From contig CAZIOW010000008.1 of the NCBI GenBank assembly GCA_964541025.1, positions 1-51,726 on the forward strand: a DNA stretch of 51,726 nucleotides. Direction: 5' to 3'. The stretch comes from JAGDXO01 sp964541025 (GTDB lineage Archaea > Thermoplasmatota > Thermoplasmata > Thermoplasmatales > GCA-001856825). How positions within the stretch are numbered: the first letter of the stretch is position 1; each line of letters starts with the position of its first letter. This document shows positions 16,962 to 25,723 of the stretch, in pieces. Below the pieces are notes generated by a model. The model saw only the letters and a program-made list of their open reading frames with translations. It was not told the DNA's origin and searched no databases. The translations under genes were made by a program, and so were the position numbers.

Positions 16962-17954
16962 ATGAGAAAAATAGTAATAAAAGTTATCATTATATTACAC
17001 AAAAACATGCTGAATCCAAATACATTATGGGACTGTGACCTTCTAATATCGAGGGATCCTTCTGGTCTTTATCCTATAGACTTCTCTAGGAAAGGAACAT
17101 TCAGGCTTTATTCAGATTACGACAAGGGAATAAAATACGGGAAAATATCAAAAAGTGATGCTAGCTACAATGAAATAAAAATTGAAGCAAAGAGAAACGG
17201 TGTAGAAGTTGTTGAAATAGGAGACATCTTATTTGTCAATCTTAGAAGCCCCTCTGAAAAACCCCAGGAAGGAAAAATAAGAGGAAGAGATATATCTCTT
17301 ATTCCCGGTGTATTGAAAGATCCATTCACAATTTGGAAAAATGGAAGAGAATATGTAAGGTACAGATTCATAAAAGAGGCAGCTGGTCCAATTTCAGATA
17401 TTCTCATGAAAGGTCTCAACAGACTTAAGGACGAGGGTGAAAATTTCTGGAAAATTGAATACCTTGGCAATCATACTGATGACATTTCCTTCTTCAAGAA
17501 ATATGATTACCCGAGGCGTATTCTTCAAGTCACAGTAAGAGAAAATGATTCGTCAGATGCCTTGCATTTTTTTCCTCATTATTCATCCCCACACATCATG
17601 TTCTTCCTGCTAGGGGAGAATAATAAGGAATCAGAAAGAGTTATAAGATTTTCAGAGAGTGTTACGGGCTACGGAGGCATAATAAGGGAATCTAAGTTAT
17701 TAAGGGATGGAACGATTAAAATTTACGAGGATATGAGGAATGTAACATCATTCTCCGTATCATCATTGTCTAGGGAGCCATTTGCTGCATTTCCGATTCA
17801 ATTCTACCAGCTTTACAACGGGAAGGAAGTACTGCTAAACTGGTGGATTGATGAGGATGACCTTAATTTCCTGCTAACCAGAATCAAGAAATTCAATGAA
17901 ATAAACAAAGATGAATTTAACCTAGTACTGAATAAAATTGATTTTATCCTCTAA
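16962..17954 (+). CDS. Conserved-looking protein of unknown function
   Basis: A 330-residue soluble protein that I cannot place in a family. It has no signal peptide beyond a short hydrophobic start, no cysteine cluster and no nucleotide-binding motif. Residues such as PGVLKDPFTIWKNGREYVRYRF, ALHFFPHYSSPHIMFF and AAFPIQFYQLYNGK suggest a mixed alpha/beta protein with a conserved aromatic core. Two starts are possible: ATG at 16962, with an AT-rich TATA-like element at about 16937-16947, or ATG at 17007, which would drop the hydrophobic first 15 residues. Codon usage resembles neighbouring genes. It abuts the convergent aldolase-dehydrogenase gene with zero spacing. Confidence 0.65.
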   Translation: MRKIVIKVIIILHKNMLNPNTLWDCDLLISRDPSGLYPIDFSRKGTFRLYSDYDKGIKYGKISKSDASYNEIKIEAKRNGVEVVEIGDILFVNLRSPSEKPQEGKIRGRDISLIPGVLKDPFTIWKNGREYVRYRFIKEAAGPISDILMKGLNRLKDEGENFWKIEYLGNHTDDISFFKKYDYPRRILQVTVRENDSSDALHFFPHYSSPHIMFFLLGENNKESERVIRFSESVTGYGGIIRESKLLRDGTIKIYEDMRNVTSFSVSSLSREPFAAFPIQFYQLYNGKEVLLNWWIDEDDLNFLLTRIKKFNEINKDEFNLVLNKIDFIL

Positions 17955-19919
17955 TCATTGAATTCCACCATCTATAGGTATCATAGCTCCTGTCGTAGCT
18001 CCAAATATATTATCCTTTATAAGCTCCACCACAACATTAGCAACGTGCTCTGGCAGAACCTCTATATGCAACAGATTTCCCTTTTTGTATTCTTCTACTG
18101 AGATTCCCTTTGCCCTTGCCCTGTTTTCCAGAACCCCATTTTCCCATATGGCAGAGTCCCTGAATATTTTATCGGGATTGATTATGTTGCTTCTTATTCC
18201 GTATTTTCCTCCCTCTATTGTTACATATTTTGACAGTTGGGCAGCAAAGGCCTTAGTTGAACCATACGATGCCATTCCTATACCAGGATTTGTAAGATTC
18301 TTCGTTATGTTGAAAATGTAATTACCTCCAATTTTCTGTTTTTTCATTACCTTGAACGTTTCCTTTGTCACCAAGAATGTTCCAATGGCGTTGACGCTAA
18401 TATGCTTCATCATGTCTTGAATCTCTATCTCATCCAAGTTGGAAGGATGAAGATAACCAGCATTGTTGAATACCACATCTATCCCGCCGTAATTAAGGAT
18501 TATTGATTCGACAGCTTGAATCACGGATTTCTCCTCGGATATATCCATTTTGATTCCCATTCCAACATATTTGAATTTTTCATTGAATTCAAGCACTTTA
18601 TCATTTATATCTCCACCTATCGAAGTGATACCTTCCTCTATGAATTTTATAAATGTAGCTTTACCAATACCGCTGGCAGCTCCTGTTATCAATCCAACAT
18701 ATCCCTGTAAGGGCAATTCTTTCTTCTTCTTCAGCTTGGCCTCCTCAAGTGACCAATATTCCATCAGAAAAGCATCCTTCCTATCAATGAACCTGTTTTT
18801 AGCTATGGTACCAGCAGAATGGGTTACTCTGAATGTGTGAAGTGCCAAATCCCTTATTATTAGTGACTCCTTTTTCGAGGAAGCAGCTGTGACAAGTCCT
18901 AGGCCTCTTATTAATATAACGGAAGGGTAAGGATCATGCATCGGATAGGAATTGCCAATATATTTGTTGAATTCATCCACATATTTGGTAACGTAATCAG
19001 CTATCTGTCTTTCCAGATCATTTATGTCTTCCACGAACAGATAGTCCATCTTTGTCCTTATAAGCATATCGGGTGTTGCAGGTCCCAGTGATGCCATTTC
19101 CTTGGCCATACCTAACAAGGAATAACCTATTATTTCAGGGCTGTTATCCCAATTCAAAATCTTTTTTTTATTCTTACTCAACAAACCTCTGAGTTTTGGG
19201 AGCAATGAAATCATCGTTTCCCTGGAATTAGTATATTCCTTTCCATCCGGAATACCATTCCATCTCTGCCTGACGTATTTTTCTGCTATGGAAGTTAGTT
19301 CAGTGTGCTTATAGTAACTTTCATCAGCTGTATTTCCCCACGTTATGAGACCGTGATTTCTTAATATGGCTCCATCGTAATTTTCGATGTCATATTCATC
19401 AATTAGCAACCCAAATGCCTTGGCCAAATCAAATCCAGGCGGCGTATAGGGAAGAATCAAAACTTTCCCATTGAAAATATTCAGGATTTCTTTATCAGTG
19501 AGATCCGTGTTTGTAATAGACAGTATGAAATCCGCATGACTGTGGTCAACATATTTGAAAGGTATAAAAGCATGCAGGAACGTCTCAACAGAGGGGGATG
19601 CCTGATCAGGATCAAGCATACATTTTCTCAGATATGAGACCATATCGATATCGCTCATCTCTTTTATTTTCTTAGCTTCCAGAAGCTCATTCATTCTTAA
19701 GGCAGTAAATCCATCCTCAGTTATTGTAGATAAATCGGAACCTGACCCTTTAACAAAAAGAGCGAACGTCTCCTTTCCAGAGTGATCAAAAATTTTAATT
19801 TTAACACTTGTATTTCCGCCTCCGTGTAAAACAAGTTTTTCATCTGACCCTATTTTCCTTGACGTTCTGACCCTTTCATTAAGGAGTTCATATTGTTCCC
19901 TTGGAATATTAAAACGCAT
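17955..19919 (-). CDS. Bifunctional class II aldolase / short-chain dehydrogenase
   Basis: A 654-residue fusion. The N-terminal 360 or so residues are a class II (zinc) aldolase domain of the AraD/RhaD superfamily: VLHGGGNTSVK near residue 31, then VDHSHADFIL with two metal-binding His, and LRNHGLITWG with a third. The C-terminal 240 residues are a short-chain dehydrogenase: GLITGAASGIGKATF is the cofactor loop, VFNNAGYLHPSN follows, and SYGSTKAFAAQ contains the YxxxK catalytic pair. Fusions of this type are annotated as rhamnulose-1-phosphate aldolase/lactaldehyde dehydrogenase-like, coupling sugar-phosphate cleavage to oxidation or reduction of the aldehyde. No rhamnose genes are nearby, so the substrate is open. 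A TATA-like stretch precedes the ATG. Confidence 0.88.
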   Translation of the reverse strand: MRFNIPREQYELLNERVRTSRKIGSDEKLVLHGGGNTSVKIKIFDHSGKETFALFVKGSGSDLSTITEDGFTALRMNELLEAKKIKEMSDIDMVSYLRKCMLDPDQASPSVETFLHAFIPFKYVDHSHADFILSITNTDLTDKEILNIFNGKVLILPYTPPGFDLAKAFGLLIDEYDIENYDGAILRNHGLITWGNTADESYYKHTELTSIAEKYVRQRWNGIPDGKEYTNSRETMISLLPKLRGLLSKNKKKILNWDNSPEIIGYSLLGMAKEMASLGPATPDMLIRTKMDYLFVEDINDLERQIADYVTKYVDEFNKYIGNSYPMHDPYPSVILIRGLGLVTAASSKKESLIIRDLALHTFRVTHSAGTIAKNRFIDRKDAFLMEYWSLEEAKLKKKKELPLQGYVGLITGAASGIGKATFIKFIEEGITSIGGDINDKVLEFNEKFKYVGMGIKMDISEEKSVIQAVESIILNYGGIDVVFNNAGYLHPSNLDEIEIQDMMKHISVNAIGTFLVTKETFKVMKKQKIGGNYIFNITKNLTNPGIGMASYGSTKAFAAQLSKYVTIEGGKYGIRSNIINPDKIFRDSAIWENGVLENRARAKGISVEEYKKGNLLHIEVLPEHVANVVVELIKDNIFGATTGAMIPIDGGIQ

Positions 19920-20016
19920 ACAAGTAGAACACGTAAATAATAAAAGATTTTATGGAAATTTATCTCAGTTCAGTGAATTATGGAAAAGAATAAATTCAAA
20001 CTGAAATTATGATAAT

Positions 20017-21591
20017 ATGGATTATTTTTCCAATCGTGACAGGGATGTCTTCATAATTAACTTGCCAAAGATGATAGACAGAGGGGCTCTGATGTCGAGA
20101 TACAGCAGAGCTGCTGAAGTTGACCTCAGGAAGCTGTGGGAAAAAGAATTTTCAAAGGATGAGAATAAGGGCGAAAGATTTTACGAGTTAATTTTCCTGG
20201 AATACGGTGATGAATCCATATCAGAACTTGTGACTGCCCAGATAGGAATTCAGAACGTCAGCAATATTTTATCTAAAGTAATAGAGGAGGGGAGAATAGG
20301 TTTATCCTATTTGGAGAAGAGTTCGAGATATGTCTCCTATAATGAAAAAATAAATGGAAAATACCTGTATGCAAGTCCAGAAAGGATAGGAATACCGCAG
20401 AAAATGGCCTCAGAATATACCGAATACTGTGACGCCGCTTTTGAAGATTATGCGAGAATGAAGGATCATCTGACTGCAAAGCTAAAAGAACTTTATCCAA
20501 TAGAAAAAGCAGAATTCAAAATGCCAGATGGTAAGAAAATTGAATTGGGCAAGGATGGAGAAACAGACAAGGTTCTTCTAAGATCATATGAAAATTCAAT
20601 AAGGAGCAGAGCCCTTGACGAGGCGAGATTTATGCTTCCATCCTCTACTCTCACAAATATTGGAATAAGTGGAAATGCGAGGGCATTTGCTCACCTATTA
20701 GAGAGATTAAAATCAACAGAATCCCCAGAAGCTTCAAAGTTGTATGATGAACTTTATGAAGAGCTAAAGCAGATATTTCCAAAACTAATAGACTCTGTGG
20801 AATCACATTATGGAGTTTCAAACATTGAATATCTCAAGAATATAAGAAAATTTATTCCCAGGAAGGTAGAGTTCGAAAGAGGCGAGGGCGAAACTGTAAG
20901 ACTTCTGAATTATATGAATGATGAAGAAGCCTCCTCTGTTATACTGTCATCTCATTATTTTGAAAGGGTTGGAGGATATTTTTCTTCAATTAAGGAAGTT
21001 ATAGAGAAGATACCAATTGAAGAGAGAAAGAGTATGATAGATTCAATTTCTGCCCAGAGAAATAATAGAAGACAGAAACCCGACAGAAGTCTTGAACACG
21101 TCAATTATACATTTGAGATTACTTTAAATTATGGGGCTTTCAGGGAATTGCAGAGACACAGGCTTTTATCAATTCAGAGAAAAATGCTTAGCACTGACTA
21201 TGGATTCGACACTCCACCAACTATAGAAGGCGATGAATATCTCAACAATATTTACAGGTCAGCAATGGAAAGGGCTGAGAATATATTCAGGAAAATGAAG
21301 CCAATAGATCAGTTCGCTGCTCAGTATGTGGTTCCATTCGGTTATAAATATCCAGTAATAATAACAGCCAACCTGAGGGAATTGATTTTCCTTGTTGAAC
21401 TCAGATCCACACCACAGGCTCACTTTGACTTGAGAAAGATGAGTTGGGAAATTTCTGACAAAATAATTAAAGTGAATCCATCATTGAAATCATTCTTCAA
21501 ATTCGTAAATAAGGATAAAGAAGAACTGGGGCGACTTACAGCTGAGGTTAGGAAGGAAACCAGAAAAAATTCAATATTGAAGAGTAATTAA
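20017..21591 (+). CDS. Tandem ThyX-like protein (FAD-dependent thymidylate synthase family)
   Basis: A 524-residue protein made of two ThyX-like halves. The first has EYGDESISELVTAQ and EGRIGLSYLEKSSRYVSY (R93 to Y105), the second has LQRHRLLSIQRKMLS with R380, H381 and R382, and each half also has the downstream ARFMLPSSTLTNIGISGNAR or VVPFGYKYPV-type segment. Canonical ThyX uses RHRxxSxxxxS-type residues to bind FAD and dUMP; here the first half lacks RHR and the second lacks the later Ser. Long ThyX-like proteins of this kind are widespread and are usually annotated as thymidylate synthase, but activity should not be assumed. Stand-alone gene, about 100 bases before an S9 peptidase. Confidence 0.8.
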   Translation: MDYFSNRDRDVFIINLPKMIDRGALMSRYSRAAEVDLRKLWEKEFSKDENKGERFYELIFLEYGDESISELVTAQIGIQNVSNILSKVIEEGRIGLSYLEKSSRYVSYNEKINGKYLYASPERIGIPQKMASEYTEYCDAAFEDYARMKDHLTAKLKELYPIEKAEFKMPDGKKIELGKDGETDKVLLRSYENSIRSRALDEARFMLPSSTLTNIGISGNARAFAHLLERLKSTESPEASKLYDELYEELKQIFPKLIDSVESHYGVSNIEYLKNIRKFIPRKVEFERGEGETVRLLNYMNDEEASSVILSSHYFERVGGYFSSIKEVIEKIPIEERKSMIDSISAQRNNRRQKPDRSLEHVNYTFEITLNYGAFRELQRHRLLSIQRKMLSTDYGFDTPPTIEGDEYLNNIYRSAMERAENIFRKMKPIDQFAAQYVVPFGYKYPVIITANLRELIFLVELRSTPQAHFDLRKMSWEISDKIIKVNPSLKSFFKFVNKDKEELGRLTAEVRKETRKNSILKSN

Positions 21592-21696
21592 CTCATATTC
21601 AATTCGATATTCAAGCATATGATTGATAAAAATGTTTCATCGGCAGAGATTGAAAATCTACAGTAAACAATAAATATTTTCTCAATATATAAAACA

Positions 21697-23583
21697 ATGA
21701 CAGAGTTAAATCCAAAAAATTTTTATGACTTGAGATTCATTGCAAATATAAACGCTGCTAAGGACAAAATTTTCTTCGAAATATTTACGCCCAACGAAAA
21801 GAGCAATGATTACAGCTCCTCTATCTACGAGTTAAGAAACAGGAGAATTTTGAAATATAGTAGAGGTGATAAGGACATGGATGCATTGATTTCACCAAAT
21901 AAAGAAATGATGATATACATATCCAAAGAAGATAAGAAATCCAGACTGATTCTGAGAGATATTGAAAAGGGCAATGAAAGAGTAATATTCTCCACAGACA
22001 TCAATCTGAAAACTTATAAGTGGAATGCAGATTCAAATTCAATTTATGCTGTTCTTGAGAGGAAGCAGAAAGATGAGGATTACAGAATCATTGATGATTA
22101 TCCTATATATTTTAACGGCGAAGGGTTTGTTCACAATTCAGAGTTCATCTTATTGAAAATATCCATAAATGGGAAAAAGGAGGAGCTGTGGAAGGGAGAA
22201 GATGAAATCATTGAAATTGAGCCGATGCCGGAGGGGGAAAATATAGCTGTTGTTGTTAGAGAAAAGGGATGGGACGTATATGACTCAAGATTATCCCTAT
22301 TCAATATAAAAAATAGGAAATTTGAATTTATAACGTCAGAAAAGGTTGGAATAAGCAATATTCATGCATTGGAAGATGGTAAAATATTGTTCTTGATGAA
22401 TAAACATGACAGGAGTATATTTCAAAGCCCGAAATTTTTCATATACTCCAAGAATGAAATAATACCCTTATCAGAAAAATACGATATTTCAATCTCAAAT
22501 TCAGTCAATTCTGATTCAAGAATGGGAAAGAACAGGTCAATAAAGGTTTATAATGGGAAGGCGTATTTCATCTCTACTTCCGAAGGAAAGGCCGGTCTTT
22601 ACTCCATTGATTTCAAAGGTAAAATTAAAGAAGAAATAAATGGAAGCTTTTCAATTGATGGATACGATTTTCTCAATGATAGAATCTATTATATCTCACA
22701 GTCATCAAACGAGCCACAGGAAATATGGACTAAACGAGATAATAAGATAGAAAAAATTACTAATATCAACAGAAAAATTTCATCTTTTGATCTCAGGAAA
22801 GCAGAGAATTTCAAGGTGAACGCTAGTGATGGAACCACACTTGACTGCTGGTTCATAAAGGGAAAATCAAAATCAACAATCCTCGAGATACATGGGGGTC
22901 CAAGAACTTCTTATGGTGAGGGATTCATATTTGAATTTCATCTTCTCAATAAATTAGGTTTTAACATTCTTTATTCCAATCCAAGAGGGAGCGACAGCTA
23001 CGGGGATGATTTTGCACTTGAGATAAAAGAAAGCTATGGCGAAAGGGATTTCAAGGATATTAATGAGATAGTGGACGAAACAATCTCAAAATTTGGAGTC
23101 GATCCCAAAAGGATAGGAGTTAATGGCGGTTCATACGGAGGTTTCATGGTCAACTGGATAATAGGCCACACTGACAGATTCAAGGCTGCTATAACCGACA
23201 GGTCAATAAGTGACCAAATTTCATTCTATTTTACTAGCGACATTGGTCCACGTTTCAATGGGGATCAAATAGGGGGAAACCCCGTAGATAATCTGGAGCA
23301 TTACTTTGATAAATCCCCAATAAAATATTACAGGAATGTAAAAACGCCCCTTCTGATAGTGCATTCTGACGAAGATTACAGATGCCCCCTGCCACAGGCC
23401 ATAGAATTTTACACTGCCCTCAAGACCAATGGAAATAAGGTAAAAATGATAATTTTCAAGGGTGAGAATCACGAACTTTCGAGAGGTGGTAAGCCAAAGA
23501 ACAGGGTGAAAAGACTTGAAGAAATAATAAACTGGTTCGAAGAAAATCTCTTAGATGAAAAATCAAGAAAACAAAATCACTGA
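21697..23583 (+). CDS. S9-family serine peptidase (acylaminoacyl-peptidase-like)
   Basis: A 628-residue cytoplasmic peptidase of the prolyl oligopeptidase family. The first 370 residues form a beta-propeller-like domain; the C-terminal part is an alpha/beta hydrolase with the oxyanion region EIHGGPRTSYG, nucleophile S479 in NGGSYGGFMV, D558 in HSDEDYRCP and H592 in GENHELSRGG. Such enzymes release acylated amino acids or dipeptides from short peptides and act late in protein turnover. No signal peptide is seen. The start has AT-rich TATA-like sequence just upstream. Its 3' end overlaps the convergent GltD-like gene by seven bases. Confidence 0.92.
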   Translation: MTELNPKNFYDLRFIANINAAKDKIFFEIFTPNEKSNDYSSSIYELRNRRILKYSRGDKDMDALISPNKEMMIYISKEDKKSRLILRDIEKGNERVIFSTDINLKTYKWNADSNSIYAVLERKQKDEDYRIIDDYPIYFNGEGFVHNSEFILLKISINGKKEELWKGEDEIIEIEPMPEGENIAVVVREKGWDVYDSRLSLFNIKNRKFEFITSEKVGISNIHALEDGKILFLMNKHDRSIFQSPKFFIYSKNEIIPLSEKYDISISNSVNSDSRMGKNRSIKVYNGKAYFISTSEGKAGLYSIDFKGKIKEEINGSFSIDGYDFLNDRIYYISQSSNEPQEIWTKRDNKIEKITNINRKISSFDLRKAENFKVNASDGTTLDCWFIKGKSKSTILEIHGGPRTSYGEGFIFEFHLLNKLGFNILYSNPRGSDSYGDDFALEIKESYGERDFKDINEIVDETISKFGVDPKRIGVNGGSYGGFMVNWIIGHTDRFKAAITDRSISDQISFYFTSDIGPRFNGDQIGGNPVDNLEHYFDKSPIKYYRNVKTPLLIVHSDEDYRCPLPQAIEFYTALKTNGNKVKMIIFKGENHELSRGGKPKNRVKRLEEIINWFEENLLDEKSRKQNH

Positions 23584-25052
23584 ATGAGAGTGTAAGCTCT
23601 CTCATCTTTTATTTCATAATAAGTTGTAGAGTATGGTCCCTTTTCAAAATTAGTGAGCCTCTGGGGAACTCTTTCTATTTTTCCAATGCTCTTTAGGTAC
23701 AAGAGTATACCCATTGCGGCCCTTCCAGCATCAGCCACACCACTGATGATATCCTTTCTCTTGTTTGTTATGTCCCCCCCTGCAAATATACCAGGATAGC
23801 TGGTCATGTTGTACTGATTGACTATAAGATCTCCTCCGCTTGTCATCTTCATTTTTTCCATTACATGCTGAGGTATGAATGAAAAGTTACCTTTCTGTCC
23901 CGTAGCCTCTATAATAGTATCAACTTCCATGAAGTATTCCTTATCCTTTATCGGAACAGGGTCCCTTCTTCCCTTCCCATTATCAACCATCTGATTTTTC
24001 CAGTACTTAATTCCCTTGACCCTGCCATCTTCTCCAACGTATTCTATTGGGCTTATTTCCCATACAAATTCCACTCTTTCTTCCTCAGCTTCCTCAAGCT
24101 CCTCCTCAGCATTGCTTGATGGATATCCTGGTCTATCCTCCTTTGATCTTCTGTATAGTACTAAAACCTTATCTGCACCTAACCTTAATGACATTCTAGC
24201 CGCGTCAAAAGCTGTGAATCCCCCACCTATTATGGCCACAGTTTTACCTACATCTATTTTCTCGCCATTGTTCACCCTTCCAAGGAATTCTATGGCGTGA
24301 TAAACATTATTGAGATCTTCCCCTTTAACCCTTGTCATAGTAGGGTTCCAATTTCCTATTGCAATAAAAATGGAATCATAACTTGCCATTAGGTCTTCAA
24401 ATTTTATATCAGTGCCTACCCTCTTGTTATAGAATATTTTGCCCCCGTATGAAATTATATGGTCTACTTCTTTCTGAATAAGTTCCCTTGAAAGTCTGAA
24501 TGCGGGAATTCCATGAACCATCATACCCCCTGCCTTATCTGTTGCTTCATAAACATCCACATTTATCCCGTTTATAGAGAGATAAAAAGCAGCTGTAAGT
24601 CCCGCAGGACCGGCACCTATGATCGCAACTTTTGGATGCCCACCAAGGTCATTTTTCTTTACTTTTAAAACTTCCCTATAATCACCTACATTTTCTGCAA
24701 CATATTTTTTTATGTGTCTGGTGGCAAGAGAACCTTTATTATCATCAAGCACGCAGACATCCTCGCAAGGATGTGGACAAACATTGCCACATACAGCTAC
24801 AAATGGTAGCTTCTCAAAATTAATCTTTAAAGCTTCCTCAATTTTTCCATTCGCCATTGCAATCTGATATCCGGGAATATCTATCCTTGCGGGGCATCCC
24901 TGGACACAAAGACCGCAGCCCAGGCATCTAGAACTTTCTGCTATCACCTCATCTAAAGTATACGGAACAAGAGTGGGAAAATCCAGGCCCTTCAATCTTT
25001 CGTTGGGGTCATATCTCTTAATTGGAACCCGGGAATAATTTACTATCTTCAA
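23577..25052 (-). CDS. GltD-like FAD-dependent NAD(P)H oxidoreductase
   Basis: A 491-residue flavoprotein related to the small (beta) subunit of glutamate synthase. The N-terminal domain has two cysteine clusters, CLGCGLCVQGCPA and CGNVCPHPCEDVC, for [4Fe-4S] clusters; then come AIIGAGPAGLTAAFYL for FAD, AIIGGGFTAFDAARM for NAD(P), the LYRRSKEDRPGYPS loop and the C-terminal GGDITNKRKDIISGVADAGRAA FAD motif. No large glutamate synthase subunit lies nearby, so it may work as a stand-alone electron-transfer subunit, as in NfnB-like or archaeal homomeric GltD proteins. Which partner it uses cannot be told. It is downstream of the TPR gene on the same strand. Confidence 0.88.
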   Translation of the reverse strand: MKIVNYSRVPIKRYDPNERLKGLDFPTLVPYTLDEVIAESSRCLGCGLCVQGCPARIDIPGYQIAMANGKIEEALKINFEKLPFVAVCGNVCPHPCEDVCVLDDNKGSLATRHIKKYVAENVGDYREVLKVKKNDLGGHPKVAIIGAGPAGLTAAFYLSINGINVDVYEATDKAGGMMVHGIPAFRLSRELIQKEVDHIISYGGKIFYNKRVGTDIKFEDLMASYDSIFIAIGNWNPTMTRVKGEDLNNVYHAIEFLGRVNNGEKIDVGKTVAIIGGGFTAFDAARMSLRLGADKVLVLYRRSKEDRPGYPSSNAEEELEEAEEERVEFVWEISPIEYVGEDGRVKGIKYWKNQMVDNGKGRRDPVPIKDKEYFMEVDTIIEATGQKGNFSFIPQHVMEKMKMTSGGDLIVNQYNMTSYPGIFAGGDITNKRKDIISGVADAGRAAMGILLYLKSIGKIERVPQRLTNFEKGPYSTTYYEIKDERAYTLIQ

Positions 25053-25112
25053 ATAGATCGACCTTCTACATTATTTCTTTTTATTAGATAAAAATTATCT
25101 AGTGATTAAAGC

Positions 25113-25649
25113 TTATTTTTTGGAATCTCTCCTTTCCAGACTATTTTTTGCTCTCCAATAAGTAGGATCAATCCTTAGTGATTTCTCATACATTTTTTTA
25201 GCAAGCCAATTCTTGTCAATACTCTCATAAATCTGCCCCATCACATAGAATAAGTCAGCTTTTACCGGTTTGCAATTCAAAATTGATCTAAGATCCTGAA
25301 GTGCCAAGGCTGGAAATCCCATCAGTGCCACAGTTATGGCTCTATTGAAATAAGAATCCTGCGCCTTCCGTCTCAAATATCTCCTTGAAATATTAATAGA
25401 CTTAGAATAAAATTCTACTGCTTCATAATAATCTCCATTTTCAACTAGCTCATTTGCAATCTGATAATATTTCTTTGAAATAGAGGATATTTCCATTCTC
25501 ATTTCTTTGCTAATTTTTTTCTTGTCTCGTTCAATTCTGTCCATCCTCATTTCAAGTTCTAATTCCGCCTTATCCCTTTCGATAATTCTGGAAACTTCGG
25601 ATACACTTAGATAATCGTAAAGATCTGAGGAATTGTTGTCATCATTCAT
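25113..25649 (-). CDS. Small tetratricopeptide-repeat protein
   Basis: A 178-residue helical protein. A charged, probably coiled-coil N-terminus (RIIERDKAELELEMRMDRI and following, residues about 20-55) is followed by three TPR-like units: VENGDYYEAVEFYSKSI, VALMGFPALALQDLRSIL and ESIDKNWLAKKMYEKSLRIDP. It likely acts as a scaffold or dimerising adaptor. The frame extends to a TTG at 25670, but a TATA-like AAATATTAATAC at about 25673-25684 places transcription start near 25650, so ATG at 25649 is preferred. It lies between glpK and the GltD-like gene on the same strand with short gaps, which allows one message. Confidence 0.75.
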   Translation of the reverse strand: MNDDNNSSDLYDYLSVSEVSRIIERDKAELELEMRMDRIERDKKKISKEMRMEISSISKKYYQIANELVENGDYYEAVEFYSKSINISRRYLRRKAQDSYFNRAITVALMGFPALALQDLRSILNCKPVKADLFYVMGQIYESIDKNWLAKKMYEKSLRIDPTYWRAKNSLERRDSKK

Positions 25650-25723
25650 TGAAATTATAGGAGAAGTCAAGTATTAATATTTTTGCTTGCTGATTATGAC
25701 AAATAGTTACTTTAATTCAAAAA

